NCBI GenBank assembly: GCA_019416865.1
Contig: DXWL01000044.1
Coordinates: forward strand, 1-13,722
DNA length: 13,722 nt
Direction of reading: 5' to 3'
DNA from: Fusobacterium sp.
GTDB lineage: Bacteria > Fusobacteriota > Fusobacteriia > Fusobacteriales > Fusobacteriaceae
The notes beneath the pieces are model-generated. The model had not been told where the DNA came from. It worked only from the letters and a program-made list of their open reading frames with translations, and searched no databases. Below, piece after piece: positions 1-6,061 of this stretch. Position 1 is the first letter of the stretch, and each line of letters begins with the position of its first letter. The translations under genes were made by a program, and so were the position numbers.

Positions 1-106
1 GTATAAGAAATATTTAGAGCTATTTTATACATTTTTAATTATCTATTATTTATAAAATTTTAATTATTACTATACTTTTAAATTGAAATTATCTTTGTTT
101 TTATAA

Positions 107-137
107 AAAAAGGAACCAGTATCACCAGTTCCTTTTT
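107..137 (-). terminator. Intrinsic terminator of the outer-membrane protein gene
   Basis: A 10-bp stem (107-116 with 128-137, containing GGAAC/GTTCC) encloses an 11-nt loop. Read on the minus strand it is followed by a T-rich tail. It lies 20 bp past the stop codon of the minus-strand outer-membrane protein gene. The AT-rich stretch from 1 to 106 shows no gene I can support. Confidence 0.8.
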
Positions 138-156
138 AAATATATGCTACAACTAT

Positions 157-738
157 TTAAAAATTAAATTTATATCCTGCTCCAAACATAACTCTTGAGT
201 TATCTATATCATATTTTCCATGATTTGTATTGATTTCTCCTTCATTTACTCTGTAAGCAATTTCAAGAGATAGGTTTTGAATTTCAGCACCTACACTGAT
301 TCCATAATATAATCCATCTTCATAACTGAAATATTTATTATCGTCAAGATCGTTGAAAGAATATCCTAAATCACCCTTAATATATGGAACTAAATCTCCA
401 ATAGGAGCTATAGAATATTTAGCTGTTACATATACTGGAATAGAATTGAAATCAGGATAACGCTCTCCAGAATAATCTGCTTCATAATCAAAATCTCCGT
501 TCCATTGATATCCTGTACCAAGCCCTATTTCAAGCCCATACATAACCTCTCTTGTAACTTCAACAGCAATTCCGTAAGCAGCTCCACTGATTCTGTCCTT
601 AGTTTTAACACCTGTTCCATTGTCTGTACTGTATTCACTGAAAGGAGTGAATTCGGCTCTTAAATATAAATTATTATCTCCCATCGCTCCAAAAGCTAAA
701 GTTGATAATGCAAACAATCCGAATAATACTTTTTTCAT
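157..738 (-). CDS. Small outer-membrane beta-barrel protein
   Basis: The 193-residue product begins with a typical signal peptide (MKKVLFGLFALSTLAFGAMG, cleavage probably near residue 17-20). It continues as alternating amphipathic strands rich in Tyr, Gly and Asp, and ends in Phe (KFNF), the terminal aromatic residue usual for proteins inserted by the Bam machinery. The size suits an eight-stranded barrel of the OmpW/OmpX/OmpA-barrel kind. No periplasmic peptidoglycan-binding domain follows. A GGAGG ribosome binding site sits 7 nt before the ATG. The gene has its own promoter (787-814) and terminator (107-137), so it is monocistronic. Nothing in the sequence reveals a substrate; a structural, porin-like or adhesive role would be a guess. 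The barrel call is firm, the family is open. Confidence 0.8.
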   Translation of the reverse strand: MKKVLFGLFALSTLAFGAMGDNNLYLRAEFTPFSEYSTDNGTGVKTKDRISGAAYGIAVEVTREVMYGLEIGLGTGYQWNGDFDYEADYSGERYPDFNSIPVYVTAKYSIAPIGDLVPYIKGDLGYSFNDLDDNKYFSYEDGLYYGISVGAEIQNLSLEIAYRVNEGEINTNHGKYDIDNSRVMFGAGYKFNF

Positions 739-786
739 AATCGTACCTCCTTATATGTGTACTAAACTGTGTATCTCTATATACTA

Positions 787-814
787 ATTATACCTCATTT
801 TTGCCAATTATCAA
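787..814 (-). promoter_or_regulatory. Promoter of the outer-membrane protein gene
   Basis: On the minus strand, TTGATA (809-814) and a perfect TATAAT (787-792) are separated by 16 bp. Transcription would begin near 780, giving a leader of about 40 nt that carries the GGAGG at 746-750. The box match and the position directly upstream of a gene make this a strong sigma-70-type candidate. Confidence 0.75.
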
Positions 815-881
815 CTGATATTTAAATAATTTTACTCCTTTTCCTTTAATACAATATTTTCTTGATGTTTCTATTTGTATC

Positions 882-910
882 TTTACTTTTTTTTTAATAT
901 ATAGTATAAT
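882..910 (+). promoter_or_regulatory. Promoter candidate for a short plus-strand RNA
   Basis: TTTACT (882-887, 4 of 6 matches to TTGACA) and a perfect TATAAT (905-910) have the ideal 17-bp spacing. No plus-strand gene follows. The expected start near 917 leads into a hairpin with a U-run only about 10 nt later, which suggests a tiny RNA rather than an mRNA. Confidence 0.5.
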
Positions 911-916
911 TAATTA

Positions 917-971
917 ACGTAACCGAAAGTCACGCAGCTTCTCGTCAAGTGTTTGGTGACTTTCTTTTTTT
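917..971 (+). ncRNA. Candidate short RNA ending in an intrinsic terminator
   Basis: Downstream of the promoter at 882-910, a 9-bp perfect stem (GAAAGTCAC 925-933 with GTGACTTTC 956-964) encloses a 22-nt loop and is followed by seven T residues (965-971). The U-run is only on the plus strand, so the hairpin terminates rightward transcription. Yet no rightward gene exists between 739 and 917. The predicted RNA is about 55 nt and has no ATG-initiated reading frame. The loop can fold further: CTT at 938-940 can pair with AAG at 947-949. Its 3' end overlaps the stop codon of the leftward Abi-like gene. It could be a regulatory or antitoxin-type RNA, or a leftover terminator from a deleted gene. 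The hairpin is certain; the RNA identity is inference. Confidence 0.45.
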
Positions 972-1521
972 ATATATTTATTTTTAATTTTTCAAATCTG
1001 TTTTCTTCTCTATTTCCTAATCTATATTTTGTATAGTTTCTTATCCAAGTATTTTCTTGTAAAACTTTCTTTTTATTATTATTTTTCAAATAATAGTATT
1101 CATAAATTCTTGCTATTGAATTTATTCTTGTTTGAAGAAAATCTTTTTTTGGATTTTTATATATATTATTAGCCTTTAGTCCTTTTTCTAAAAAAATTAT
1201 TAAACTTTCTTTATGACATAAACTATTTCTTAAAACTATTATAGACTGCAAATCACTGAATACATTGCCAATAGAAAAATTACTTTGTCTTTTTAAATAA
1301 CTTTTAAATAATGTATACAGCTTTTTCCCTTTATAACTATAATTTAATAATGTACCAAGAGTTCCAAAATTTAAAATTTTTATTAAAAGATAGTAATACT
1401 CTGAAAAATCAGGATTTTTTCTAGGAAATATATCTGTTTGTTTTTTCCATTCTTCTTTAATTTTATCTAATACTTTAGAAGAGATTGGTCTTGTTGTAAC
1501 ACCGATTTCATTAAAGCTCAC
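970..1521 (-). CDS. Abi_2-like HEPN protein, N-terminally truncated
   Basis: The 183-residue reading frame resembles the C-terminal half of Abi_2-family (AbiD/AbiF-like) abortive-infection proteins: a helical stretch with an FGTLGTLL segment near 52-59, then the family's hallmark helix with R98-N99 and H103 (RNSLCH). This fits the Rx4-6H motif of HEPN ribonuclease folds. Family members are usually around 300 residues, so roughly the first third to half is missing. The only usable start is a GTG (1519-1521) with no convincing ribosome binding site, 20 bp after the tldD stop. The missing part cannot lie upstream, because an intact tldD end is there. Lys, Asn, Ile and Tyr content is higher than in neighbouring genes, suggesting acquired DNA. 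It may be a decayed remnant, or a short coupled product read through from tldD. The family call is moderate and activity is doubtful. Confidence 0.55.
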   Translation of the reverse strand: MSFNEIGVTTRPISSKVLDKIKEEWKKQTDIFPRKNPDFSEYYYLLIKILNFGTLGTLLNYSYKGKKLYTLFKSYLKRQSNFSIGNVFSDLQSIIVLRNSLCHKESLIIFLEKGLKANNIYKNPKKDFLQTRINSIARIYEYYYLKNNNKKKVLQENTWIRNYTKYRLGNREENRFEKLKINI

Positions 1522-1541
1522 CCAAAACTATATATTATATA

Positions 1542-2924
1542 TTACTTTCTTCCCCCTACAGTTATCTCTCCGACTTTTATTGCAGGTTGCCCCACTGAAG
1601 TTGGAATAGAACCTGACACCAAACCACAGATTCCCTGTGCAAGAGCAAGATTTTCTCCAACCATCTCAATTTTATTAAGAACTTCTGCCCCATTTCCAAT
1701 AAGGGTAGCCCCTCTTACAGGAGTTGTAATTTTTCCATTTTCTATAAGATATCCTTCAAGAACAGCAAAGTTAAAATTTCCAGTGGCTGGATTTACAGAT
1801 CCTCCCCCCATATACTTTGCATAGATACCTTTTTCTGTAGAAGATATCATCTCATCAAGAGTTGATTTTCCTCCAAGAATAAATGTATTTGTCATTCTTG
1901 ATGTAGGAGCATACTTATATGATTCTCTTCTTCCGCTTCCTGTTGATTCCATTCCCATTCTTCTGCCGTTAAGTTTATCAATCATATAATTTTTTAAAAT
2001 TCCATTTTCTATAAGAAGATTTCTTCTTGTAGGAGTTCCCTCATCATCAATATTAAGTGTTCCCCACTCATTTGGAAGAGTTCCGTCATCAACAGCACTG
2101 ACAACAGAAGAGGCTATTTTCTGTCCCAATTTTCCTGCAAAAACAGAGTTTCCCTTGGCAACGCTTGTAGCTTCCAATCCATGTCCACAAGCTTCGTGAA
2201 ATATTACCCCTCCAAAACCATTATCTATAATAACAGGCATTTTTCCACTTGGAGAATAATCAGCATGAAGAACTGTTTTGGCTATTCTTGAAGCCTCTCT
2301 TCCATATCCTTCAATATCCATTTTCTCAAAAAATTCAAAACCTCTTGAAGCCCCGGGACTCATGCTTCCTGTTTGAAGTTCTGTTTCTGAAGAAGCCACA
2401 CTTTCTATCCTTATTCTTCCTCTTACTCTCTCATCTTCTGCCCAAATTCCTTCAGTATTAGCAACCAAAATATTTTGCTTTGAATCAGCATAAGAAACTC
2501 TCACCTGAGAAATCTCTTCATCATAATTTTTAGCAGCAAAATATCCTCTTCTCATAATATCAGTTTTATATTTTTTCCCTATTGTTTCAGGATAAATCTC
2601 TATCTTATTATAATTTTCCATATCTTGTTTGATAAGATTTATAACCATATCAGCTTTTGTACCTTTTATAGTTTGAGCTATCTTTCTCGCTGTTTTTAAA
2701 AGATTTTCCTCACTCATATCATTTGTATATCCGTAGACAGAATATGTTCCCTTAAAAATTCTTATCCCTATTCCAAAATCTTTTCCTGAAAGAGATGATT
2801 CAATTTTTCCATCTATCATATAAAGACTGCTGCTGTTTTTCTTTTCCACAAATACTTCGGCAAAATCTCCCCCTGTGGAAACAGCTTCATTCAATATCTT
2901 TTCAACTAAATCTCTGCTAAGCAT
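1542..2924 (-). CDS. tldD: TldD metalloprotease subunit
   Basis: TldD is the catalytic, zinc-binding half of the cytoplasmic TldD/TldE protease, which in E. coli cleaves unfolded peptides and helps mature microcin B17 and degrade the CcdA antitoxin. The 460-residue product carries the family HExxxH motif as HEACGH (H243, E244, H248), in the context GGVIFHEACGHGLEA. A conserved C-terminal Cys (C433) sits at the place of the third metal ligand, and the protein ends in the typical VGQPAIKVGEITVGG. The start is placed at the second in-frame ATG (2922-2924), which has AGGAG 8 nt upstream. A longer frame from 2948 is rejected because it has no ribosome binding site and begins at or before the predicted transcription start. 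Its partner tldE lies 1.2 kb away on the other strand, so the two are not co-transcribed. Length is normal for the family. Confidence 0.95.
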   Translation of the reverse strand: MLSRDLVEKILNEAVSTGGDFAEVFVEKKNSSSLYMIDGKIESSLSGKDFGIGIRIFKGTYSVYGYTNDMSEENLLKTARKIAQTIKGTKADMVINLIKQDMENYNKIEIYPETIGKKYKTDIMRRGYFAAKNYDEEISQVRVSYADSKQNILVANTEGIWAEDERVRGRIRIESVASSETELQTGSMSPGASRGFEFFEKMDIEGYGREASRIAKTVLHADYSPSGKMPVIIDNGFGGVIFHEACGHGLEATSVAKGNSVFAGKLGQKIASSVVSAVDDGTLPNEWGTLNIDDEGTPTRRNLLIENGILKNYMIDKLNGRRMGMESTGSGRRESYKYAPTSRMTNTFILGGKSTLDEMISSTEKGIYAKYMGGGSVNPATGNFNFAVLEGYLIENGKITTPVRGATLIGNGAEVLNKIEMVGENLALAQGICGLVSGSIPTSVGQPAIKVGEITVGGRK

Positions 2925-2932
2925 CTTATCAA

Positions 2933-2937
2933 CTCCT
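2933..2937 (-). promoter_or_regulatory. Ribosome binding site that fixes the tldD start
   Basis: On the minus strand AGGAG is followed by 8 nt and then ATG at 2924. The alternative ATG at 2948 has nothing comparable upstream. This removes eight residues from the longest frame. Confidence 0.85.
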
Positions 2938-2953
2938 ATCTTTGTCATATGCC

Positions 2954-2962
2954 ATTATACCA
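2954..2962 (-). promoter_or_regulatory. Extended -10 promoter of tldD
   Basis: Minus-strand TGG-TATAAT (complement of 2954-2962) is an extended -10 element with a perfect TATAAT. The -35 position holds only a T-rich hexamer. Transcription would begin near 2947, downstream of the insulating hairpin at 2987-3017. Confidence 0.6.
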
Positions 2963-2986
2963 TACTTTATAAAAAACAAAAAAGGG

Positions 2987-3017
2987 AAAAGGAGAAGACG
3001 GGTGATCTTCTCCTTTT
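2987..3017 (-). terminator. Hairpin terminator between the unrecognised gene and tldD
   Basis: A perfect 12-bp stem (2987-2998 with 3006-3017, core GGAGAAGA/TCTTCTCC) has a 7-nt loop (CGGGTGA). On the minus strand it is followed by CCC and then a long T-rich run. On the plus strand it has TTTTT, then GGG. It lies just upstream of the tldD promoter, so its likely job is to stop leftward transcripts from the 3228-4019 gene. The interrupted T-run lowers certainty about efficiency. Confidence 0.65.
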
Positions 3018-3227
3018 TGGGTTTAGGCATTTAATTGATGGTCATATTTATGAATATAAACATTATTTTTATACACTGTAAGGGAGAGAAGATAAAAATA
3101 AAATCCTATTCATAAATATTTTGATAATATGGTAATTTTTCTAGAAAGTTCATTTCCTTTCTTATGTACCCATTATAGTAGGTCAATGTATCTTTTATAT
3201 ATCCATTTTAATTTTTTTTGGATATTT
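3018..3227. other. Non-coding stretch with a long imperfect palindrome
   Basis: This stretch belongs to a gap of about 300 bases between tldD and the next gene. It has no credible protein gene; the longest frames are shadows or very short (a 15-codon minus frame near 3150 is the best). It contains the imperfect palindrome at 3044-3119. A perfect TATAAT lies on the minus strand near 3172-3177, but with no good -35 box. A short ATATCCA/TGGATAT inverted repeat lies just past the end of the 3228-4019 gene. The stretch may be the 3' untranslated region of that gene or host a small RNA. Confidence 0.5.
3044..3119. repeat. Imperfect palindrome (13 bp + 10 bp nested arms)
   Basis: The outer arms are a perfect 13-bp inverted repeat, ATATTTATGAATA (3044-3056) and TATTCATAAATAT (3107-3119). 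The inner arms are a perfect 10-bp inverted repeat, TTATTTTTAT (3063-3072) and ATAAAAATAA (3092-3101). They share one axis, with a 6/5-nt internal loop and a 19-nt terminal loop. The composition is AT-rich, but the shared centre makes chance less likely. It could be a structured 3' untranslated region, a small RNA, or a miniature palindromic element. Confidence 0.6.
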
Positions 3228-4019
3228 TTAATTTTCAGTATATTCAAGAGTGTATACAAGATTTTTTTCAGGGTTTAAAAATGTTACTGCTGTTGCAGCA
3301 AAGCTTGTAAATTTAAAGGTATCAACAGAACATACAGGTTTTACATTTTTAAAATCATAACGGTTTTGGTAATATTCACCAAATTTTTCATAAAAATCTT
3401 TTAAAAGCTCTGCTGTTTTTTCTCCATTAAAAAAATAAGATCTATCTTTATTATAAACAGCATCTGTTATTTCAAAAAGATGCTTAAGCTTTCCTGTTTT
3501 TTCATAGTGATATTTTGCTAACTCATAAGAATAAAAGTTTTCAATATATGTGCATATGCTTTGAGCCTCTGTAAAATGTCCCACTCTTCTTGCCAAAGGT
3601 TTTATCATCTTCATATAGTCAGTGATATTTACCTTTTGCTCCAAATAGTAATCTTTATTTTTTTCAAAATCCTCACGAAGAAAATTATACACCTCTTTTA
3701 TTTGAGAATTTCCAAAAGTATTAAGATTACCCATAAAGCTGTATTTTCCATTAATATATTTAAAGCCAAAAAATCTATCTTCTGAATTAAGGTAACTGTT
3801 CTCACAAATAAGACCTACAGATGTTAATATATGTATATCATATTTTTTTTCCTCAAAAAAACAACTATAAGTAAGAATAGGTGTAAAATACATATCCAAA
3901 CCCGATTCTACAAATACATCTTCTGCTTTAGGAAAAAGTGTTATATCAGAATTTTCTTTCTTTAGATTTCTGCCATTTTTAGTAAAAGCATTCAGTAAAC
4001 TCCATTTTTCAATATTCAT
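3228..4019 (-). CDS. Unrecognised protein between tldD and tldE
   Basis: I do not recognise the 263-residue product. It has no signal peptide, no membrane segment and no familiar nucleotide- or metal-binding motif. It is soluble in character, with an N-terminal part rich in beta-type segments (to about residue 100) and a charged, aromatic, mostly helical C-terminal part with many Tyr, Lys and Glu. Four Cys are scattered and not in CxxC pairs. The start is placed at the ATG at 4017-4019, with AGGTGA 7 nt upstream. A longer frame from 4046 is rejected because that ATG overlaps the predicted -10 box. The gene is divergent from tldE across a 133-bp shared promoter region and is in line with, but insulated from, tldD. 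Location between the two protease subunits hints at, but does not show, a functional link. Confidence 0.75.
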   Translation of the reverse strand: MNIEKWSLLNAFTKNGRNLKKENSDITLFPKAEDVFVESGLDMYFTPILTYSCFFEEKKYDIHILTSVGLICENSYLNSEDRFFGFKYINGKYSFMGNLNTFGNSQIKEVYNFLREDFEKNKDYYLEQKVNITDYMKMIKPLARRVGHFTEAQSICTYIENFYSYELAKYHYEKTGKLKHLFEITDAVYNKDRSYFFNGEKTAELLKDFYEKFGEYYQNRYDFKNVKPVCSVDTFKFTSFAATAVTFLNPEKNLVYTLEYTEN

Positions 4020-4026
4020 AAGTATA

Positions 4027-4032
4027 TCACCT
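4027..4032 (-). promoter_or_regulatory. Ribosome binding site that fixes the start of the unrecognised gene
   Basis: Minus-strand AGGTGA with 7-nt spacing to the ATG at 4019. The upstream in-frame ATG at 4046 has no Shine-Dalgarno match. Confidence 0.7.
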
Positions 4033-4046
4033 GCCTTTATGAGCAT

Positions 4047-4055
4047 ATTTTAGCA
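4047..4055 (-). promoter_or_regulatory. Extended -10 promoter of the unrecognised gene
   Basis: Minus-strand TGC-TAAAAT matches an extended -10 element (TGn plus five of six TATAAT bases). No good -35 hexamer is seen 16-18 bp upstream. Transcription would begin near 4040, which excludes a protein start at 4046. Confidence 0.5.
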
Positions 4056-4110
4056 CAAAAGAATTCTTTTAGCTTGATAAAATTTAAAATCTTCTTTTTT
4101 TTCAAAATAA

Positions 4111-4119
4111 TGATATAAT
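4111..4119 (+). promoter_or_regulatory. Extended -10 promoter of tldE
   Basis: TGA-TATAAT (4111-4119) is a perfect -10 box with the TGn extension. The -35 area (about 4091-4097) is only T-rich. The leader is about 27 nt and contains GGAGG at 4143-4147, 5 nt before the tldE ATG. Confidence 0.65.
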
Positions 4120-4152
4120 TATGGATATAAAGCACAATTTACGGAGGCTCTT

Positions 4153-5496
4153 ATGGATAAAAACAGTTTTATAGATTTAGTTTTCTCAAAAGCACATGAG
4201 AAAAATATAGAGGAATTTGAAATATACTTTCTTTCAGGAAAAAATATCTCTCTGAAAGTTTTTAAGGGAAAAATAGAAAGTTTTTCAGACAACCAAAATC
4301 AAGGTATATCTTTCAGAGGAAAATTTGACGGAAAAATGGGATATTCTTATACAGAATCTTTTGAAGAGGAAGATGCAGATTTTCTTATAAATGAAGCTTA
4401 TGAAAACGGCTCTGTAATCGAAAGTTCTGATGAACAGATAATATATGAAGGGGGAGGGGAATATATTCCTGTAAATACCTATGAGGAAAATCTTAAAAAT
4501 ATAGAGATTCCCCAAATAGAAAATTTTCTGATAAATCTTGAAAAAGAGGCATACTCTCTTGATAAAAGAATAAAAACAGTGGTTGTATGTATGTTTGGAA
4601 TGGGAGAATCAGAAAGAATAATTAAAAATTCAAAGGGAATCTCTCTTCACGACAGAGGAAATACAGCATATTCATATATTTCTGTTTCAGCAGAAGAAAA
4701 TGGTATTGTAAAAACAGGTTCAGATTTTAAAGTGAGCAGAGATTTCAAAGCTTTTGATTACAAAACTCTTGCAGAAAATGCAGTAAAAAAAGCTGCTGCA
4801 AAACTTGATACAGTTAAACCTGAACTTAAAGAAAATATCTGTGTAATAGAAAATACAGCTTTTACATCTCTTCTTGACAGTATGACAGGTATTTTTTCAG
4901 CAGAAGCTGTCCAAAAAAATCTCTCTCTTTTAAAAGGAAAATTGGGAGAAAAAATAGCTTGTGAAAAATTTACTCTTATAGATGATCCTCATCTTGAAAA
5001 TGGAGAGGGAAGCTGTTCTTTTGATTCTGAAGGAGTTCCTACAAAATACAAAGAACTTGTTTCAAAGGGAATTTTAAAAACATATCTTTATAACCTAAAA
5101 ACTGCTAAAAAAGATGGAGTAAAATCTACTGGAAATGCAGCCAAAGGGGGATATAAAGGTACAATTGGAATATCTCCTTTTAATCTTTATGTAAAAAAAG
5201 GGGAAGTTTCATTTGATGAACTTTTGAAAAAAATGGACAGAGGGGTAATTATCACTGATTTTGCAGGACTTCATTCTGGACTTAACTCTGTTTCAGGAGA
5301 TTTCTCTCTTGCAGCAGAGGGATTTATAGTTGAAAATGGAAAAAAAGGGAAGGCTTTTAATCAAATCACTGTTGCTGGAAATTTCTTTGAACTTCTGTTA
5401 AATATAGAAGAGATTGGAGAAGATATGAAATTTTCTCTTTCAGGAACAGGCTCTCCCTCTGTTCTTGTAAAAAATCTTCATTTTTCAGCTGATTAA
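4153..5496 (+). CDS. tldE: TldE (PmbA) metalloprotease subunit
   Basis: TldE/PmbA is the non-catalytic partner of TldD; the two assemble into the cytoplasmic TldD/E protease. The 447-residue product shows the family's overall layout: an N-terminal domain (about 1-220) and a C-terminal half with the conserved GTIGISPFNLYV segment, then VSGDFSLAAEGFIVENG, and a GSPSVLVKNL ending. As expected for the E subunit, there is no HExxxH zinc motif. Length is normal. The ATG at 4153 has GGAGG 5 nt upstream and its own extended -10 promoter. A strong hairpin terminator follows directly at 5505-5541. The gene is transcribed away from tldD, with one unrecognised gene between, so the two subunits must be balanced by separate promoters. 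Confidence 0.93.
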   Translation: MDKNSFIDLVFSKAHEKNIEEFEIYFLSGKNISLKVFKGKIESFSDNQNQGISFRGKFDGKMGYSYTESFEEEDADFLINEAYENGSVIESSDEQIIYEGGGEYIPVNTYEENLKNIEIPQIENFLINLEKEAYSLDKRIKTVVVCMFGMGESERIIKNSKGISLHDRGNTAYSYISVSAEENGIVKTGSDFKVSRDFKAFDYKTLAENAVKKAAAKLDTVKPELKENICVIENTAFTSLLDSMTGIFSAEAVQKNLSLLKGKLGEKIACEKFTLIDDPHLENGEGSCSFDSEGVPTKYKELVSKGILKTYLYNLKTAKKDGVKSTGNAAKGGYKGTIGISPFNLYVKKGEVSFDELLKKMDRGVIITDFAGLHSGLNSVSGDFSLAAEGFIVENGKKGKAFNQITVAGNFFELLLNIEEIGEDMKFSLSGTGSPSVLVKNLHFSAD

Positions 5497-5504
5497 AAAA
5501 TAAC

Positions 5505-5541
5505 AAAAGGAGCTGTGAAATTAAATTCAACAGCTCCTTTT
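5505..5541. terminator. Bidirectional terminator between tldE and hmuF
   Basis: A 12-bp perfect stem (AAAAGGAGCTGT 5505-5516 with ACAGCTCCTTTT 5530-5541) encloses a 13-nt loop. It has A-runs on the left and T-runs on the right, so it can stop both the rightward tldE transcript and the leftward hmu operon, whose last gene ends at 5547. Confidence 0.85.
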
Positions 5542-5546
5542 ATTAA

Positions 5547-6053
5547 TTATAATATACTTTTAAAATAGTTTTGAGCTTTTTCAAAATCCTCTGCATTAGG
5601 GTGAGGTTTTGCATCTTCAATCCTTTGAAGTCTTTCAGGTGTAAGAGGATGAACTAATTTTAATGGAAATTTACCCATTTTCTCCACAAGTTTTGGGCTT
5701 ATTTTTCCTCTGCACAAAAATCCTCCCAAAAACTCATTTTTTTCACTGCAAAGTTTTGTTACTCTCTCATTTACTGTATGTCCATGCTCTGATTCAGGAT
5801 CAGCTCCAAGAGTTCCAAAGTATGCAATCTCTTTTCCTGAAAGTTTTTTGATAAACTCTCTTGTTCTTTTATCAGCAGTTCCTTTGTCTACCCAAAATCC
5901 AACTATAATTCTGTTAAACTCATCAGTATTTATATCTTTAATATCGTTAAGAGATACAAGTTTCTTATCTCCCTCAACTATTTCAAATATTTTTTCTGCT
6001 ACCAGTTTTGTATTTCCTGTAAGAGAAGAGTATGCAATTAATGTCTTGTTCAT
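5547..6053 (-). CDS. hmuF: HmuF-like flavodoxin for heme/anaerobilin handling
   Basis: The 168-residue protein has a flavodoxin fold signature: the FMN phosphate loop SSLTGNT (residues 9-15), a second loop VGFWVDKGTAD (51-61) and a third GTLGAD (80-85). The WVDKGTAD variant is typical of the HmuF/BilS-type flavodoxin-like proteins rather than classical electron-transfer flavodoxins. From family knowledge, HmuF of F. nucleatum binds heme and reduces anaerobilin, the product of HmuW. Candidate heme-ligand histidines are H90, H92, H135 and H151, but I cannot tell which is used. It is the last gene of the leftward operon, 8 nt after hmuW, with an AGGAGG overlapping the hmuW stop. That coupling supports a joint role in oxygen-independent heme breakdown in the cytoplasm. 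A bilin-reductase accessory role (BilS-like) is the main alternative. Confidence 0.82.
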   Translation of the reverse strand: MNKTLIAYSSLTGNTKLVAEKIFEIVEGDKKLVSLNDIKDINTDEFNRIIVGFWVDKGTADKRTREFIKKLSGKEIAYFGTLGADPESEHGHTVNERVTKLCSEKNEFLGGFLCRGKISPKLVEKMGKFPLKLVHPLTPERLQRIEDAKPHPNAEDFEKAQNYFKSIL

Positions 6054-6061
6054 TTATCCTC

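Noticed and set aside
917..971. c-di-GMP or other known riboswitch in the short plus-strand RNA
   Set aside because: The RNA is too short for the known aptamers I can recall and no gene follows downstream on that strand.
2925..2948. Longer tldD reading frame starting at 2948
   Set aside because: No ribosome binding site, and the predicted transcription start lies at about the same place. The ATG at 2924 has AGGAG with ideal spacing.
2875..3081. Plus-strand 68-codon frame over the tldD start and adjacent gap
   Set aside because: It overlaps tldD antisense, runs through the terminator hairpin and has no family resemblance.
3105..3152. 15-codon minus-strand frame (MNFLEKLPYYQNIYE) with AAAGGA just upstream
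   Set aside because: Spacing of the ribosome binding site is too short and much of the frame is one arm of the inverted repeat; not enough to call a gene.
4020..4046. Longer reading frame for the unrecognised gene starting at 4046
   Set aside because: This ATG adjoins the -10 box and would not be transcribed. The ATG at 4019 has AGGTGA at 7 nt.
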